Source: Effrenium voratum
Taxonomy: Eukaryota > Sar > Dinophyceae > Suessiales > Symbiodiniaceae
Assembly: GCA_963377175.1 (NCBI GenBank)
Contig: CAUJNA010001713.1
Location: forward strand, 976,516 to 1,040,515
DNA length: 64,000 bases
Direction: 5' to 3'
Position numbers and translations under genes: made by a program. Shown one piece after another: positions 46,481 to 57,955 of the stretch. The notes under the pieces are model-generated. The model worked only from the letters and a program-made list of their open reading frames with translations. It did no database searches and had not been told where the DNA came from. How positions within the stretch are numbered: the stretch's first letter is position 1; each line of letters opens with the position of its first letter.

Positions 46481-47549
46481 CTGAAGGCCTGCAGGGGTGC
46501 CGTCTCCCCCTTGCTTTGCAGAACATGGTCCTCGAGTGTTTGCAGTTGATGTCGCGTCCCGCGAGGGTGGATCTGTCTTCATGGCCAGTCCGCGGGAAAT
46601 GCTTCTCGTCAGTGTCGCTTCGACACCGCCTCCGGAGCCTCAGCCAGCTTGCAAAAGCGGAGCGAAAAACCAACTGTTCCCACCGGGGGGTGCTGAAGCG
46701 CCAGGCGGGCCGCGGGAAATCCAAGAAGTCCCCGCAGCTGCGCCGGCGGCGGGAGGGGCAGGAGCAAGGGGCTGCGCCGCCGGGGCGCTGCGTGCGGCCC
46801 AAGCCAGCGAGCTTGCCACCTGACCGTCGAGACTCTGCAGGAGCTTTGAGGCCCCGCCCGGCGGCCCAACGAAGCCTGCCCCGACTCAGGGCGTGACCAC
46901 ATCCACCAACGCGAGGTGATGGCAGCAAAAGGCAACGACGGAGTCCGGAGGGCCTGGCGGCAGGAATCCACAGTTGTAAGAAGGTGCAGCTTGAGGCAAG
47001 GACACTTGCTGCTCTCGACACTGCTGCGTGAATCACCACCCAGATCGGCAAAACGGACACGACTTCGCACGGGAGTTCACACACAGGTGCGCCACGCAAC
47101 CGAGGTGCAACGAATGCCCACACGACGGCCACACGTACCGGGCTTCCGCGCCGACCGAATGCGGCAGCCTCCGCTGGCTGCGAAGAGGCGTGCAACAACC
47201 ACAGGGGACGACCAGACAGAGACCACGGACAGAGCTGGCTCAGGACACCGGCCGGGGCTGGGGCCATGCAGGGTGACGGCTTGGTTCGTCTCCACAAGTC
47301 CCCCAGGTTCGGCGACCCGTCGGATGCCATGTGTGACCCCCCAGATGCCTTTTTATACTGGACCGGCCCCCAGTGGCGTTGACCGTTGTCTACCCTGGAA
47401 CAGTGCTGCACTGCAGACCGATTATTTTAGCTGGGACGGTTCTCCAGCGCACTGGACCGCCCCCAGGTTACGCAGGCATAGCTGGGAAGCAGGCCCAGTA
47501 TAAACAGGCTGTCGTCCCCTGGAAGCTGTCCACGTTAACAACAACTCTG
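46481..47549. other. GC-rich retroelement-associated sequence, unassigned
   Basis: Open in several frames on both strands. A plus-strand Cys/His cluster (HRCATQPRCNECPHDGHTY) near 47080 could be a zinc-knuckle remnant of a LINE first protein, but this is uncertain. Confidence 0.35.
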
Positions 47550-47770
47550 TTACCTCCAGCACGGAGCCATCGTGCTCAGCAGCCTGCAGGTGAGGGTGGC
47601 CCACAGGCGAGACCAGCATCACATCGCAGCAAAGGGCCCCGCCAAGGCGAGTGGCGCCAAACAGGACGAAGTCCAGACGCCGGCGATCATCTGCGGCGAC
47701 CCCCGGCGCGGTTGTGTGTGCCAGCCACGGCTGCGGCGCTGCACGTGCCTCCGAGCCCAGGGCCTGCGCA
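47550..47770 (-). mobile_element. LINE C-terminal fragment
   Basis: Reads ALGSEARAAPQPWLAHTTAP, ADDRRRLDFVLFGATRLGGA and LCCDVMLVSPV, then AAEHDGSVLE. It is nearly identical to the corresponding part of the copy at 44930-45180 (WLAHTTAP, DFVLYGATRLGEALCCDV, AAEHDGAVL). A short truncated piece. Confidence 0.75.
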
Positions 47771-48059
47771 CGCCAAGCAGCATGGGGCTAGCGACTAAGT
47801 CGCCGAAACCACTTACCCCGTTCCGCAGCAGCGGCGCGCGCAGAGGGCGCCGCGGGGCACTGCGCAAAGGCGCCGAGGCAAGTCGCCAAACTGGCACACA
47901 CGCAGGGACAACGCGACGCAGCGCGCGAAAAGGCCGGCCGAGATGGGCGGGCATTTGGTGGGCGAACATTCAGCTGTAGCAGGCGAGCAGTTCAGCCACC
48001 ACAGCCGTGTCACTCCAGCAAAGCGCGGCTTGAGTCCCGCATCCCGGGCCTGCGACGCG

Positions 48060-48660
48060 CGCGGTTGTTGCTGGCAACGTGCGCGTCTGCCCGAGCCAGT
48101 CACACCCTGCGCACTGCGCCGCCTTCCCTGGCGGCGCCTTATGCTGTGGTGCACGACGCAGCTGTGGGACACGCTGCTTCAGTGCTTGGGCGGCTTGACG
48201 CCCGAAGGTTTCGCGTACGCGCGGGCTGTCGCGGGCCTTCCAGCTGCTATGGGTGGCTTGGGGCTCAGCTTGGCTGCGTGGGTTACGGGGCGGAGTGGGC
48301 TGATGCGCTCGTGGTAATACAGGCACGTCGTGGCGGTTTCGCGGAAGCGCGGGTCGCCGAGCTCAGCTCCGCGGCACACGGGCCAGGCCCGCCCAGCTTT
48401 CAAGCGGCCTGCAAGTGGAAGGCTGGGCGCTGGAGCCTGGCTGACGGCCATCCCGGCTGCTGCGTCTACCACGCTGACGCCCGGATGCGGCTGCCTGTGC
48501 CCATTGCCCCCAACCGGTGTGGCGGCGAAGGGCTCGGCTGTGGAGGCGTCGCTGACAGTGTTGACGCGCGTGATAGGCGCCGCTTGGATCTGGTCATCTA
48601 TGGATTTTCTCTTGGGGGCAGGCGCTGTGCTGTGACGCTACACTTGCGTCGCCGTTGACT
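48060..48660 (+). mobile_element. LINE C-terminal fragment, plus strand
   Basis: Plus-strand frames read LLATCASARASHTLRTAPPS, APYAVVHDAAVGHAASVLG, then TPEGFAYARAVAGLPAAMGG and LGLSLAAW. Near the end come ARDRRRLDLVIYG and CAVTLHL. The order matches the minus-strand copies (LLLLFCAAPREQHLLRTLPP, AAYAAAHDHA, DRRRLDFVLYG), but orientation is reversed and frameshifts are present. Confidence 0.7.
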
Positions 48661-49699
48661 CGCTCGGGTGCTCCTCGCCCCGGGCGTCGGAGGAGGACGG
48701 GGCGGCTCTGCGAACGGCGAGGGAAGCGAGCAACCTACCTTGAGTTGCTTGCCAGGGGCCACAGCGCCTCCTGGTCCTCGGCTCGGAGATTGGTGGGCGC
48801 TGGAGTGATGGTGCCCTGAAGTGACGTCGCAGCTTGCGGGGCCCCGCTGCCGTGCGCAGGCCTGCAGCATCCTGCGGCTCAAGGTTGGCAACGGCGCTGG
48901 TGGGCGCAGCTTTCGGTCGCAGTACAGCAGGCCGTTGGGTCCACTGCCTTGGGCCGCGCGTGGCGTGTACTTCGAGACAAACTTCAGACTGCATCGGGAG
49001 TTACGCTTGAATCTTTGGAAACTATGCTGTTGGAAGGTGGTGCCCGCGCTGGGACTTGAGGCAAATTAAATCCCAAAATTTGAGGCTTCAGTTGGAGTGC
49101 GAACATGGGCAATTCGAAGACGTGGCGTACACTCCGACATTTGCAACATGCTACTTGGCGAACATTTTTACAACAACCTCAGCCAAATGAATTTGCTTAA
49201 ATGTTGTTGGAACTATTTGACGGGTAAGCTGAACCACCTTGGACCATGCAGGAGTAGCTCGCAGCAACCCGCCGAATCAAATCGAACAAGGCTGCTGACG
49301 ACATAGGGCTTGTGGCTGAAACATCAGCGAAAGCGTGAAACGTCGGCAAAAGCGCCCCGCGCACAGGCGATTCAGGCGCGCAGGGGCAAGCGGCTCGCGC
49401 CAGCATCTGCAGCAAGGCAGAGCACGCACTCGAGCGGCGGCTCGTGCAGGCTGGGCCACTGTGACTGGAAAGTTGATGGTTCACAATTTCCATTCAAATG
49501 CGGCCTCCAATGCTTCAAGCCCGCATAGTTCTTCTTCTTGGTTAACTTTCCATTTGGTATGCAAATTTGGCAATGGACACATCGGTGATCCAACCCAATC
49601 GGAAACGAGCTGTCGATCCAACAACGAAGCGGCACCGCCTTGCGACTTCCCAGCACAAAATCCAATTGAGTTCGTGCCTGGTCAAACGCCCTCTGGCAC
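48661..49699. other. No supported gene
   Basis: GC-rich to 48980, then AT-richer. No motif is recognised. Confidence 0.4.
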
Positions 49700-50090
49700 G
49701 TCCAACTCTGCCCCGGGCAAGCGCCAGATTGCCGACTGAGAATGCACCGTCCCATTGAACAGCCCAAGACCGCCTGGCGAGCTGGCATGAAGGCTGCGCG
49801 GCGGCAGCCGTGCGCTCAGCAAGTCGGCAAGGCACGGCAACTCGTCGAGGAGCTGCGACGCCTCCTCTGGTCGCCGTGCGGCAACCGCAGCGACGAAATC
49901 AGCAGAATCCGAGGGCACCCCTAAAGTTGTTCCGAGGCGACGGGCCAACAGCCAGCCACTGTCATGCTCCACATGGCACCGTCCACCAGGCCGATCAGCC
50001 TCGAAGCCGCAACAGGGTGCGGCAGCGCCATCGTCACTAACTCCCGCAGCTGCGCAGCTTGCAGGAGCAACTGACGCAATCGAGTAGCCC
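49700..50090 (-). mobile_element. Possible further LINE C-terminal fragment
   Basis: The minus strand reads LRQLLLQAAQLRELVTMALP in one frame and FVAAVAARRPEEASQLLDEL in another. The second resembles LPVVAQRRPEAAERCVREL of the copy at 44599-46480. No DRRRLD segment is seen, so the assignment is weak. Confidence 0.35.
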
Positions 50091-50258
50091 AGCATTTTCG
50101 GCCTCGCATCAGACACAAATATTTGCAGGTTGCCGACCTGCAGCCTTTGTTGTTGTCGAGAGCCTTGCGTCCCCAGCATTCTCGGCCTGGCATCAGACAC
50201 AAACACCTGCACGTTGCGGACCTGCAGCCTTTGTTGTTGTCAAGAGCCTTGCGTCCAC
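50091..50258. repeat. 84-bp tandem duplication
   Basis: Two head-to-tail copies starting AGCATTTTCGGCCTCGCATC and AGCATTCTCGGCCTGGCATC, exactly 84 bases apart. Both end CAAGAGCCTTGCGTCC or its one-base variant. About ten differences. Confidence 0.85.
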
Positions 50259-52600
50259 CTCGAAAGAACAGCCTGCCTTCCGCGACCCAGGGCTGGCGCA
50301 AATACATGAAGCCAACCCTGCGCAGGGCCGCGAGGGCCGATTGCCGAAAACTTTGTGTGGCGGTCCAGGGATCGCCCCGATCCCCAACCCGAACGCCGCC
50401 GCCAAACGCGCGAACGCAACTTAGCACGCACGTATTCGCCCAAGGGCATGGGCAAGCAGTCGCACAATGAAAAAAAGTCCTGGCAGCCGCGGCTGCGCAG
50501 AGCGCCGCGGCCCGCTAGGGCAAGCACATGTCATGCCAGAGCCAGGGAAGCTGGTGGTGTGCTGGAGCAGCTCGGCGCAAACGGGAAACGACGTGCCCGG
50601 AGCTCCTCTCTGCGCGCGGGCGTTGCCGACGCGGGAGCAGCCTCCCAGAAGTGTTTGCCGCTGTGCGTTTCTTTTTCTCCTACACCGCCGAACTCACCAC
50701 CCCCGGGCGGAAGCTTCACAAGCTGCGCGTGTTTCCATCGGCACCCGCCGTGGAGGAGGCGCAAGGTCCGACAGACAGCGTCGCTGTGCGCTGCGACGGC
50801 CGTAAGGTGCGCAAGAGGTGCTGCCCTAGGGCACACGAGGCGATGAAGCCCTGTTTGGCTGGCGCCTTGTCGCTGCGCCAGAACCCTTGTCGTTTTTCTT
50901 GGTTGTGCCGCGCCGTTCACCGCACTGTTTTGTCGGCGTTTGATCGAACAGGGCTTCGCCGAAAAAAACACGTATTGATGATACAACGTTGGTACTTAAA
51001 AGTCTGCACCGTAAATCAACGGGGTGTGATCTGAGTTCGTGGCTTGCGAGTTTGGGTTTGACAAAAGCATTTGGACGTCGAGCACAATGCTGCACTCCAA
51101 ATCGTTCGTGAAGCAAGGCGTGCCGTGGCCGTACTTGGGATCCGCGCCTGCCAGCATCTAAAGGGGTGCCGAACAACGTGACTTTTATCAGTCCGTTGCT
51201 GTTGAATGCCGGTCTCGAGCGGACTCCGTTTAGCTGGACAAGTCTATGCAACTTACACCTGCGCGGCTACTAGCGCAGCTTCGACAAAACCGACGTTCAA
51301 GCAACCCGAATGCGTGGAAACCTGTCCTTCAGTCGAAGGCTGCGCCGCCAAGAGTTGAGGACTTCGCCGATACTTTGCAAAGATTATGTCCAGGAGAGGT
51401 TGCGCCACCATGACGGCCGCTGTTTCTCTCAGAGCCAGTGTGGACAATTCCAGAGCGACGTTTTGCAATCGGGACGCTGAAATCCAAAAGCGGCAGATGA
51501 ATGTGGCCTCGTCGCGGAGTTGTTGCAATATGCCTCACGTTTTTTTTTCAAAGCTCTCTATTGCTCAAGACAGTGCTCTTACCTGGGGATGTGCCCAGTA
51601 CTCGGAGAACCTGGTTCCACTTTCTCTTTGGTCGGCCGTACGTCTGGGGCCGCGCGGAGTTCAGGCGCATTCTGGCTACTTTTGGCTTTCTGGACAGGAA
51701 ACAAGATGGGACTGTTGCATGTTTATGTTGTCGCATGCTATCGGAAACCTCTGGAAGTCCCTCTTATCGCAAGATGTCATTCATCCGCCTTGCGCGCATT
51801 GCGAGGTTTTGCTACCTTGCCTGTAGCTACCACGCGAAGCACCTGGTCTTCGCACGGGCGAGGCAGAAGCGAGCCGCGGGCGAAGCCCGAAAAACTGCTC
51901 CACGTGCGCACCGGGCCACTCTGCTCGATCTTTTCCTTCCCATCAACAGCTTCTAGGCGCTCAAACGCCAAGCCTGCCGTGGCCGGTCACCCAGAGGAAA
52001 ATGCTGTGAAGTGGCACAAAGGCGAATGCATCAACTTGGATTCAGCGGCAATCTTGCCCAAGACAGCATGTCACATGATGTCAGTTTGTGCTTTTTTTGT
52101 TTTTTTTGCAGAGTACCCTTTTTTGGAATCATTTAAAAGAAGTCATGTTTCACCCATGTCGCAGTGGCGCTCTTGAAAAGCGACAAATCATGAATGGCTT
52201 TGCCTTCAATTCGCTGAAGACGGCTCTTGATCTCTGCCCATCGATCCTTCCTGCGCCATGGAGGTTTGGAATTGGATTATGATAGAGCCTTGATAAAACG
52301 AGTAAACCATCTTGGTAGAACCAAATGTCAATACGTCTTCAGTGTTCCAGTGTTAGATGGGTCGTATGAGAGTAGCCTGCGTCAAGGTCCTTTTCAAGTG
52401 AAACGTGCAGAAAATGCGGTTGACTTCCAGCAAAAGATGCTGACTGGGGTCCTCTTGCCTACAGTCCCAGCCTGCGTGCCAGATTGATGACCAGGGCTGC
52501 TGGCAGTGCTCGCCTACCACGACTGCTCTGGCGCAGGGAACACATCTGCAAGACTCAGAGCTGGAAGGTCTCCCAATGCATTGAACAGAAGATCAAGCCC
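50259..52600. other. No supported gene
   Basis: GC-rich to about 50880, then AT-richer. A plus-strand frame of 151 codons (51501-51956; FHFLFGRPYVWGRAEFRRIL) is not bounded by clear splice sites and has no recognised family. Confidence 0.4.
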
Positions 52601-52620
52601 GACCCAAAGTCGCAGGTGAG

Positions 52621-52686
52621 CGCCTGCGCGCCGTTGGGGCCTTCTTTGTACCCCGAGTCCGGCGAGAGCTCGCCATGGCAACGCGT
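52621..52686 (-). CDS. Possible short exon (gene E), weak
   Basis: Between ACCTGGCAG and GCGCAG followed by GCGCTC the minus strand can read DGTRCHGELSPDSGYKEGPN, then GAQ. A neighbouring frame gives a basic peptide. The open reading also extends both ways (SCCAPGADLA before, TCDFGSG after), so the block may be larger. Confidence 0.25.
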
Positions 52687-53304
52687 CCCATCTGCCAGGT
52701 CCGCGCCAGGGGCGCAACAGCTTTGTTTTTCATCTGCCACGAAGTCATGCATGGGTTTAGCGGTTCTTCGGCTCTGTCAAGTTTGGGCTCGAACGAGGGC
52801 GAACAACTTGCTGTGGTCGTCCTTGAACCAATCCTTGCCATGAGGTCTCATGAAAAGAGGACGCTGTATGATGTTTAGGCCCATGCTCTTTGCCCCATCA
52901 CGCAAGTACGGGTTGATGAGGCGCAGATCGCCTGCATCCAACGAGTCAAGGGAAGACAGTTCCTCTTGGTTTCTTGGAGAAGTCTTTCATGGATCTTCGG
53001 CCCCGCGTTCCACGGGACAGCTTTGAATGGCACTCTTCAAACCTATTGAACCTCGCAAGGAAAAGCAGGCAAACTCAGGTAACATCTTCAAGTGAGCAGC
53101 CCACCCTGAAGGCTCCAAACTGTCTAAGCCGGTAGCAAAGGGTGTTATTTCGATTTAGGGAACCTTCAAAAAGTCCTTTAGGGATTGAAATAGGATACCT
53201 CACAAAAAGACACACTCATATCGGTACTGTATGTCCTCAAAATCTCAAATAGTCCATGGAGTACACCACTCGATTTGACCAATCAGCCATAGAATTGCAC
53301 GCGG

Positions 53305-53326
53305 GCACACACACACACACACAAAG
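53305..53326. repeat. CA microsatellite
   Basis: About nine CA units followed by AAAGGG and a C-run. Confidence 0.85.
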
Positions 53327-53583
53327 GGCCCCCCCCCTCCCATTTTTCCGCCGCTCACGGAAGAATCTTACGGAGTTGTGTCCTCAGCACTCAGCGCATC
53401 CTACGTTGGGTAGATTGTTGAACCAGGAGAAAAAAAGAAGAAGAAAAAAAGAAGATGAAAAAAAAGGCAAGCATCGTTCTTCCAACAAAAATTGACAGCT
53501 GGGTGCAAGCCTGAGCTCTGAGACAGTCAGTTTGGACGCATCTGTCTATCTCATGGAAGAAAATGCTTCCATCAGCTCCCTGC

Positions 53584-53678
53584 CTCTGTCTGGGCCCCAG
53601 GCAATCAGCGACTTGCGCCGCCGCTTCAACGGCACCCCGAGCACACGCTCCAGCTCCTCGCGAAACGGGAAAAACTTG
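53584..53678 (-). CDS. Candidate internal exon (gene E)
   Basis: The minus strand reads KFFPFREELERVLGVPLKRR, then RKSLIAWGPDR. It ends GACAGAG followed by GCAGGG, a GC donor. The acceptor (GAGCACCAG) lies inside the terminal inverted repeat of the element at 53675-53786. The peptide is a basic helix-turn stretch of natural composition. A second frame (QVFPVSRGAGACARGAVEAA) is open as well. Family unknown. Confidence 0.45.
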
Positions 53679-53786
53679 CTGGTGCTCAGCAGGGAATGAG
53701 GGACTCATCCCAAAAACCCATCCCTTGTGGTTTCCTTTCAGGAAATTCGCAGGTGCATTCCCTCATTCGCTACTGAGCACCAGCAA
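53675..53786. repeat. Compact element with 30-bp terminal inverted repeats
   Basis: Left arm TTGCTGGTGCTCAGCAGGGA then ATGAGGG. The right arm in reverse complement is TTGCTGGTGCTCAGTAGCGA then ATGAGGG. About 27 of 31 positions match over a 50-base centre. A related half occurs at 59971-60041, sharing the arm and the internal GGTTTCCTTTCAGG. The left arm supplies the acceptor AG of the exon at 53678. Confidence 0.75.
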
Positions 53787-53887
53787 AAAGAAGCAAGAGC
53801 TGTCAGATCTCCATGCTTGCCTCCCCTTTCCACAAGGTTAGGTCGCTTAGGTCTCCGGCTCCAAGTCGAGTGTCCCAAAAACAGCAC

Positions 53888-53956
53888 CCTGAAGGCGGCA
53901 AGCCAAGCCCGCTCCTTGCGGAACTCTGGGCCCAGGCGGGCCTCCCCGTGCTCGAC
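53888..53956 (-). CDS. Candidate internal exon (gene E)
   Basis: After TCAATGCCAG the block reads VEHGEARLGPEFRKERAWLA, then AFR. It stops before GTGCTG, a GT donor, in phase 0. Charged helix; no family recognised. It lies between the exons at 56545 and 53678 on the same strand. Confidence 0.45.
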
Positions 53957-54611
53957 CTGGCATTGACATCTGAACGACTTTGGTATGGGCTGCCCTGGGA
54001 TCCCCCGCTAAAAGTTTAACTTTTAGTGGGTTAAAATGGTTACCCGCCCTAAACCTTAAAAACCTAAAAGGATGGCTGGAAACCACCAAGCAAACAATCC
54101 ACTGAAAGATGCTCAAAAAACTAAGAAAGTCGATTCCGGTTCCGCAAATGTCATGGTAGGATGACGGTACCGGAATTCGTTTTTTGAGAAACTGTCCAAA
54201 AGTCTTCGTACGGACTGCCGGGCGCCCTTCGAGTGTATGCCTCAAGATGACTCTGCACAAAAACACAACATTATAGTAAGGAGAGAGATCTTCGTTTGGC
54301 TTCCCTTTAAAGGGCCCCGGGGTTTGTTTCTGGTTGCCACGTGTCTTATTTTCGTTTTTTACAACTGGCAGACGGGCTCATCCCTTGAACCCTGCTCGAG
54401 CCACCGGAAGGCGGAAGTCGCATTCCGAGAGATGTGTCGCATCAGGGAAAAGGGGCGACCCACAAAAGGCCAGGCTTGCCAGAGATAAGTACTCGTAGTC
54501 GATAGAGGTGGCCTCAAGCCGGAGAAGGCGGCAGTCGCTGGTTTTGGGAGCGGGCTCAAAGAGCGTGGCCAAAATGAGTGCAAGAGGGAAGCAGGTGATA
54601 AATCTACAGGG

Positions 54612-54634
54612 TGAGTGTGTGTGTGTGTGTGCTT
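54612..54634. repeat. GT microsatellite
   Basis: About ten GT units. A further GT/CTGT repeat lies at 55054-55102. Confidence 0.85.
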
Positions 54635-55635
54635 GCATATGTGGATGTGGGTCAAAAATAGGTACCAAAAATGGAACCCTGGTAATTAAATGGAAACAAA
54701 GACTAAAACCAGCGGTCCTGTGGTTTCATTTTGACCCATACCCATGTGTTCCTGGTTCATCTCCAAGCCGGTCGGAAGGCTGCAGGCACGCTGGCTTTAG
54801 CCACTCTCAAAGCTGGTCTTCTTGGGACCTTGCTTCGAACATCGGCCGCAGGTTTTTTGCGAAATGGTGCACGTCTTTTTGCGTGAAAAGGAAACAAGAA
54901 AGTTTTGAGGCCCCTATTTTGAAGAAAAGCCTGCACCCCTCGCAGAAAGGCTCTTGACTTTGGCCTTCCCAACAAACCTGCCGCGCACTTTTCTGCCATG
55001 CGCACGCTCGGCACAGGCTCCAGCCACTGCCCCAACCAGAGTTCCAGGTGTCAATGTATGTGTGTGTGTGTGTGTCTGTCTGTGTGTCTGTGTGTCTGTG
55101 TGCCTTTGACGTAGTTTACTCTCCGCGGCGTTCATGTGAGATGACAGAAACTTGCATGTCACGGCTACATGTGTGGAGAGACAGAATCAACAGCCAGTCA
55201 CAGACCGCCTCGCTTCAGCCTTGGCCTCCCCCTCCCGCGCATAGTACGTAAGGGACCAATGCAGCCACCTCAGCCAACTGCCCTTGCCGCAACTGCCGCC
55301 CAGTATCACTGCTGTTGGGGGAACCCTCCACCAACTGATCACCCCAAATCCTAAGCCAAGACTGGCAATGTCTGAAACATGGTGTTGGTCGTTGATGAGT
55401 CTGCAAACGCAAAGAGGAGTTCAAGGGAGGGGGGGAATGAGAATGGCAACGAAAATGAGGATGAGAACCAAGGTGAGACCTACTGGCTGCCTTCACCGTT
55501 CCCCACAAAAGTTCCAGTTACCGCGAGCCGCATGGCCATGACCGTGGATGCGCAAAGGCCCGCGAAGCTCTGGATGAAGGCCTAAGACACGCGCGAAGCG
55601 AGAACTGAGAAAGTGACAGCTGTTGTTTGCAACGG

Positions 55636-55675
55636 GGACCTCCAAAAATGGTCTCCTTTGGTTTGGTTTCCCTAA
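55636..55675. repeat. Partial introner-like element
   Basis: GGGGACCTCCAAAAATGGTC, then CTTTGGTTTGGTTTCCC, matching the left half of the elements at 5312 and 36540. Confidence 0.35.
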
Positions 55676-55982
55676 TGGCAAATTCACGTGTCAACCTCAT
55701 CAATCGTGTGCCAAAGGTGCAACTTCCCAAGCCCAGATTCGCGCACGCTGGCTACTCTGAGAGTCGAATTAGTCTAGTTGGTTTGGTGCTAGCACTCAAC
55801 CAATGTCTGCGTTTGTGTGTGTGCCTGTGTCCGCATACAATACCTTCGCATCACCAGCATCACCTGGCCTTTTGCATCACCTGCCTTGTCTGTCTCCTCT
55901 ATGCCATAAGCACCAGCATCAACAGCTGCCAGCATCAGGCAGGGTCCGTGCGCGCCCCTTTCTCAGCTCATAGATGTCTTTC

Positions 55983-56009
55983 ATAATGATGATCATGATG
56001 ATCATGATG

Positions 56010-56081
<72 letters not shown>

Positions 56082-56082
56082 G
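55983..56082. repeat. ATC trinucleotide repeat
   Basis: ATGATGATC units running into pure ATC, about 100 bp. Confidence 0.95.
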
Positions 56083-56544
56083 TCCATCGCTCCACAGAGA
56101 GAGCAAAAAAAAGTGCTGCGTCATCAGCATCAATTAAGAACGTATTCCTGCCACCTGCCGGTCTTGCAAATGTAGCATGCGTCGCCTGCTGCCACGCAAT
56201 TCAAAAATGCATAGCTAGTAAGTTGGCCACAAGAAGACATGAAGAAACTGACAACACTCCTGAGAGTACACAACTAGCAGCTCAATTGTGGCCGCGTCCC
56301 ATTTTGGTAGGCCATGCTGAGTCAAACAAAAAGCTGGACGAGGCTGGTTCCAGCATGTCAACACGGCCAGGGCTTCAATCCCGCGCGCCTCCACTAAGCC
56401 CCGGTGCGCAAGCTCGGACTGGACCTCGGAAGGCTCGGTGCGTCGCACCCAATGGGTTGCACTTTTCCTTAGGCTCTAGGTTCCAATGTCCATAAAACCC
56501 GAATGGAGATGCACTGCTGCACGTGTGCCTTAAGAGTGGCTTAC

Positions 56545-56642
56545 CGCGAATCTGGCGCGCCGCATTGCTGCCAGCACGCAGCCTCTGCATCCTCGAACCA
56601 GCGCAGGAAGATGGGCCGCTCTGGAAGCTGCCAGCCATGGAC
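56545..56642 (-). CDS. Internal exon (gene E)
   Basis: Strong sites on both sides: CCTTTCCGCCAG before, and TCGCG followed by GTAAGC after. The 98-nt block reads VHGWQLPERPIFLRWFEDAE, then AACWQQCGAPDS. Four Trp/Phe residues in a short span and IFLRW before an acidic run suggest a folded domain edge. The exon enters in phase 0, whereas the upstream exon at 60084 leaves phase 2, so an exon in the 3.4 kb between is missing from my list. Family unknown. Confidence 0.6.
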
Positions 56643-56999
56643 CTGGCGGAAAGGGGTCTGCGCCGTGGTTTTCCGATGGACAAGAGGTGGAGCAGTTGGG
56701 TTTGGATGCATCCTGCAACCTGTTCTGGCAAAAAGGAGACCCCGTGGGTCAGCGCTGGGCTCGAAACTCCCAAGCTCAAGATTTTGATGCGAAGCGTGAG
56801 TACCCAAGACTCACGCTTATGGTTTCTTTGCAGCGCTTCGAATCGGCGGTTTTGATCGGAAAAACAACATGCGTGGTCCAAAGCACCTGATGCTGGCATG
56901 GAGAACAAACTTCATTAGCAGCTTACCCACACGGATTCCTTCCTGCAAACAACACCTCACACTCCAGCGAGTTACACACAGTAGTAAAGTTGTTGCGTT

Positions 57000-57080
57000 T
57001 GCTATTCAACGCAACGTACCACTATGCAGCCCAACGCAGTGTATTAGAATGCAACGCAACGCAATGCAATGTAACGTAAC
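57000..57080. repeat. Degenerate CAACG pentamer repeat
   Basis: Repeated AACGCAACG and AATGCAATG strings. A complementary-looking CCTTG/CATTG pentamer tract lies at 57890-57955. Confidence 0.7.
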
Positions 57081-57129
57081 ATAAGGTGACGCAACATCAC
57101 ACACTGCAACAGGGTGTAGAATTTCGAGT

Positions 57130-57725
57130 TCATGGCCGGGCGGAGCAGCGGGCCCGAAAGTCACCAAGCGATTCCTTAGCTGGGCTCTTCAAGGGCGTTT
57201 GGTAGGCGGGTGACACGTTTACCCTTTCAGAAAACGCGGACACTGCAAGCGGCGGAAGGGCGACACAGCGGCAAGCCCACTCCGAGCGACCGCAGCGCAG
57301 TTCGCGCAAGACTTCAGCCTGACTCAAGCGCGCACGCGTGCGCAAGCTGTCCTCCGTGCTGCGCCGCCTTGGTTAGCCGGCCGAGCCAGGCTTGCCAAAA
57401 AACCAAACGTGCTCCTGACCAGTTCGCTGCCACGCCAGTCCACAAAAGGGTCACAAGAAGGCGTTTGCGCAGTTGCCGGGAGGGTGGCCTTCCTGTGGCG
57501 CCTCAAGAGCTGCCACCAGCGGCGTTTCGCTTGCCACCAGCGCCAGAGAACTTCTCTAAAGCCGCAGCGGCCACAGCTGAAGCTGAACAAAGGCGCGCTG
57601 CCAGCGCAAAGACAGGTTTTGGCGCGTGCGCCGCGCCAAACACAGAGGCGCGCGCCGCTCGACTTGAGCTACCAAGGCGACCTTGAAGCTTCACCAGCCT
57701 GCGCCATGCTAGGCAACGCCTAAGG
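57130..57725. other. GC-rich island, open on both strands
   Basis: A plus-strand frame of 158 codons (57210-57686) and shorter minus-strand frames are open. They are Ala-, Pro- and Arg-rich, with small internal repeats (GCCACCAGCG). No motif or clear splice pair; coding status undecided. Confidence 0.3.
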
Positions 57726-57889
57726 CGTCCGCAACTTGGTCTCACGACCCAACCGGTTCATCTGCGCTTCCTTTGGAGAGACCATGATCAACTACGATCA
57801 GTACGATTCCCACTTACATTAAACTAAGCATCAATGGCATCGAGTACGGTACAGTACATCACAGCACATTGCAAGGCATGCATTACCTT

Positions 57890-57955
57890 GCCGTACATCA
57901 GACTGCATAGCCTTGCCTTGCCTTGCCTTGCATTGCCTCGCATTGCATTGCTGCA
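57890..57955. repeat. CCTTG pentamer repeat
   Basis: GCCTTGCCTTGCCTTGCCTT then CATTG variants. Confidence 0.85.
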
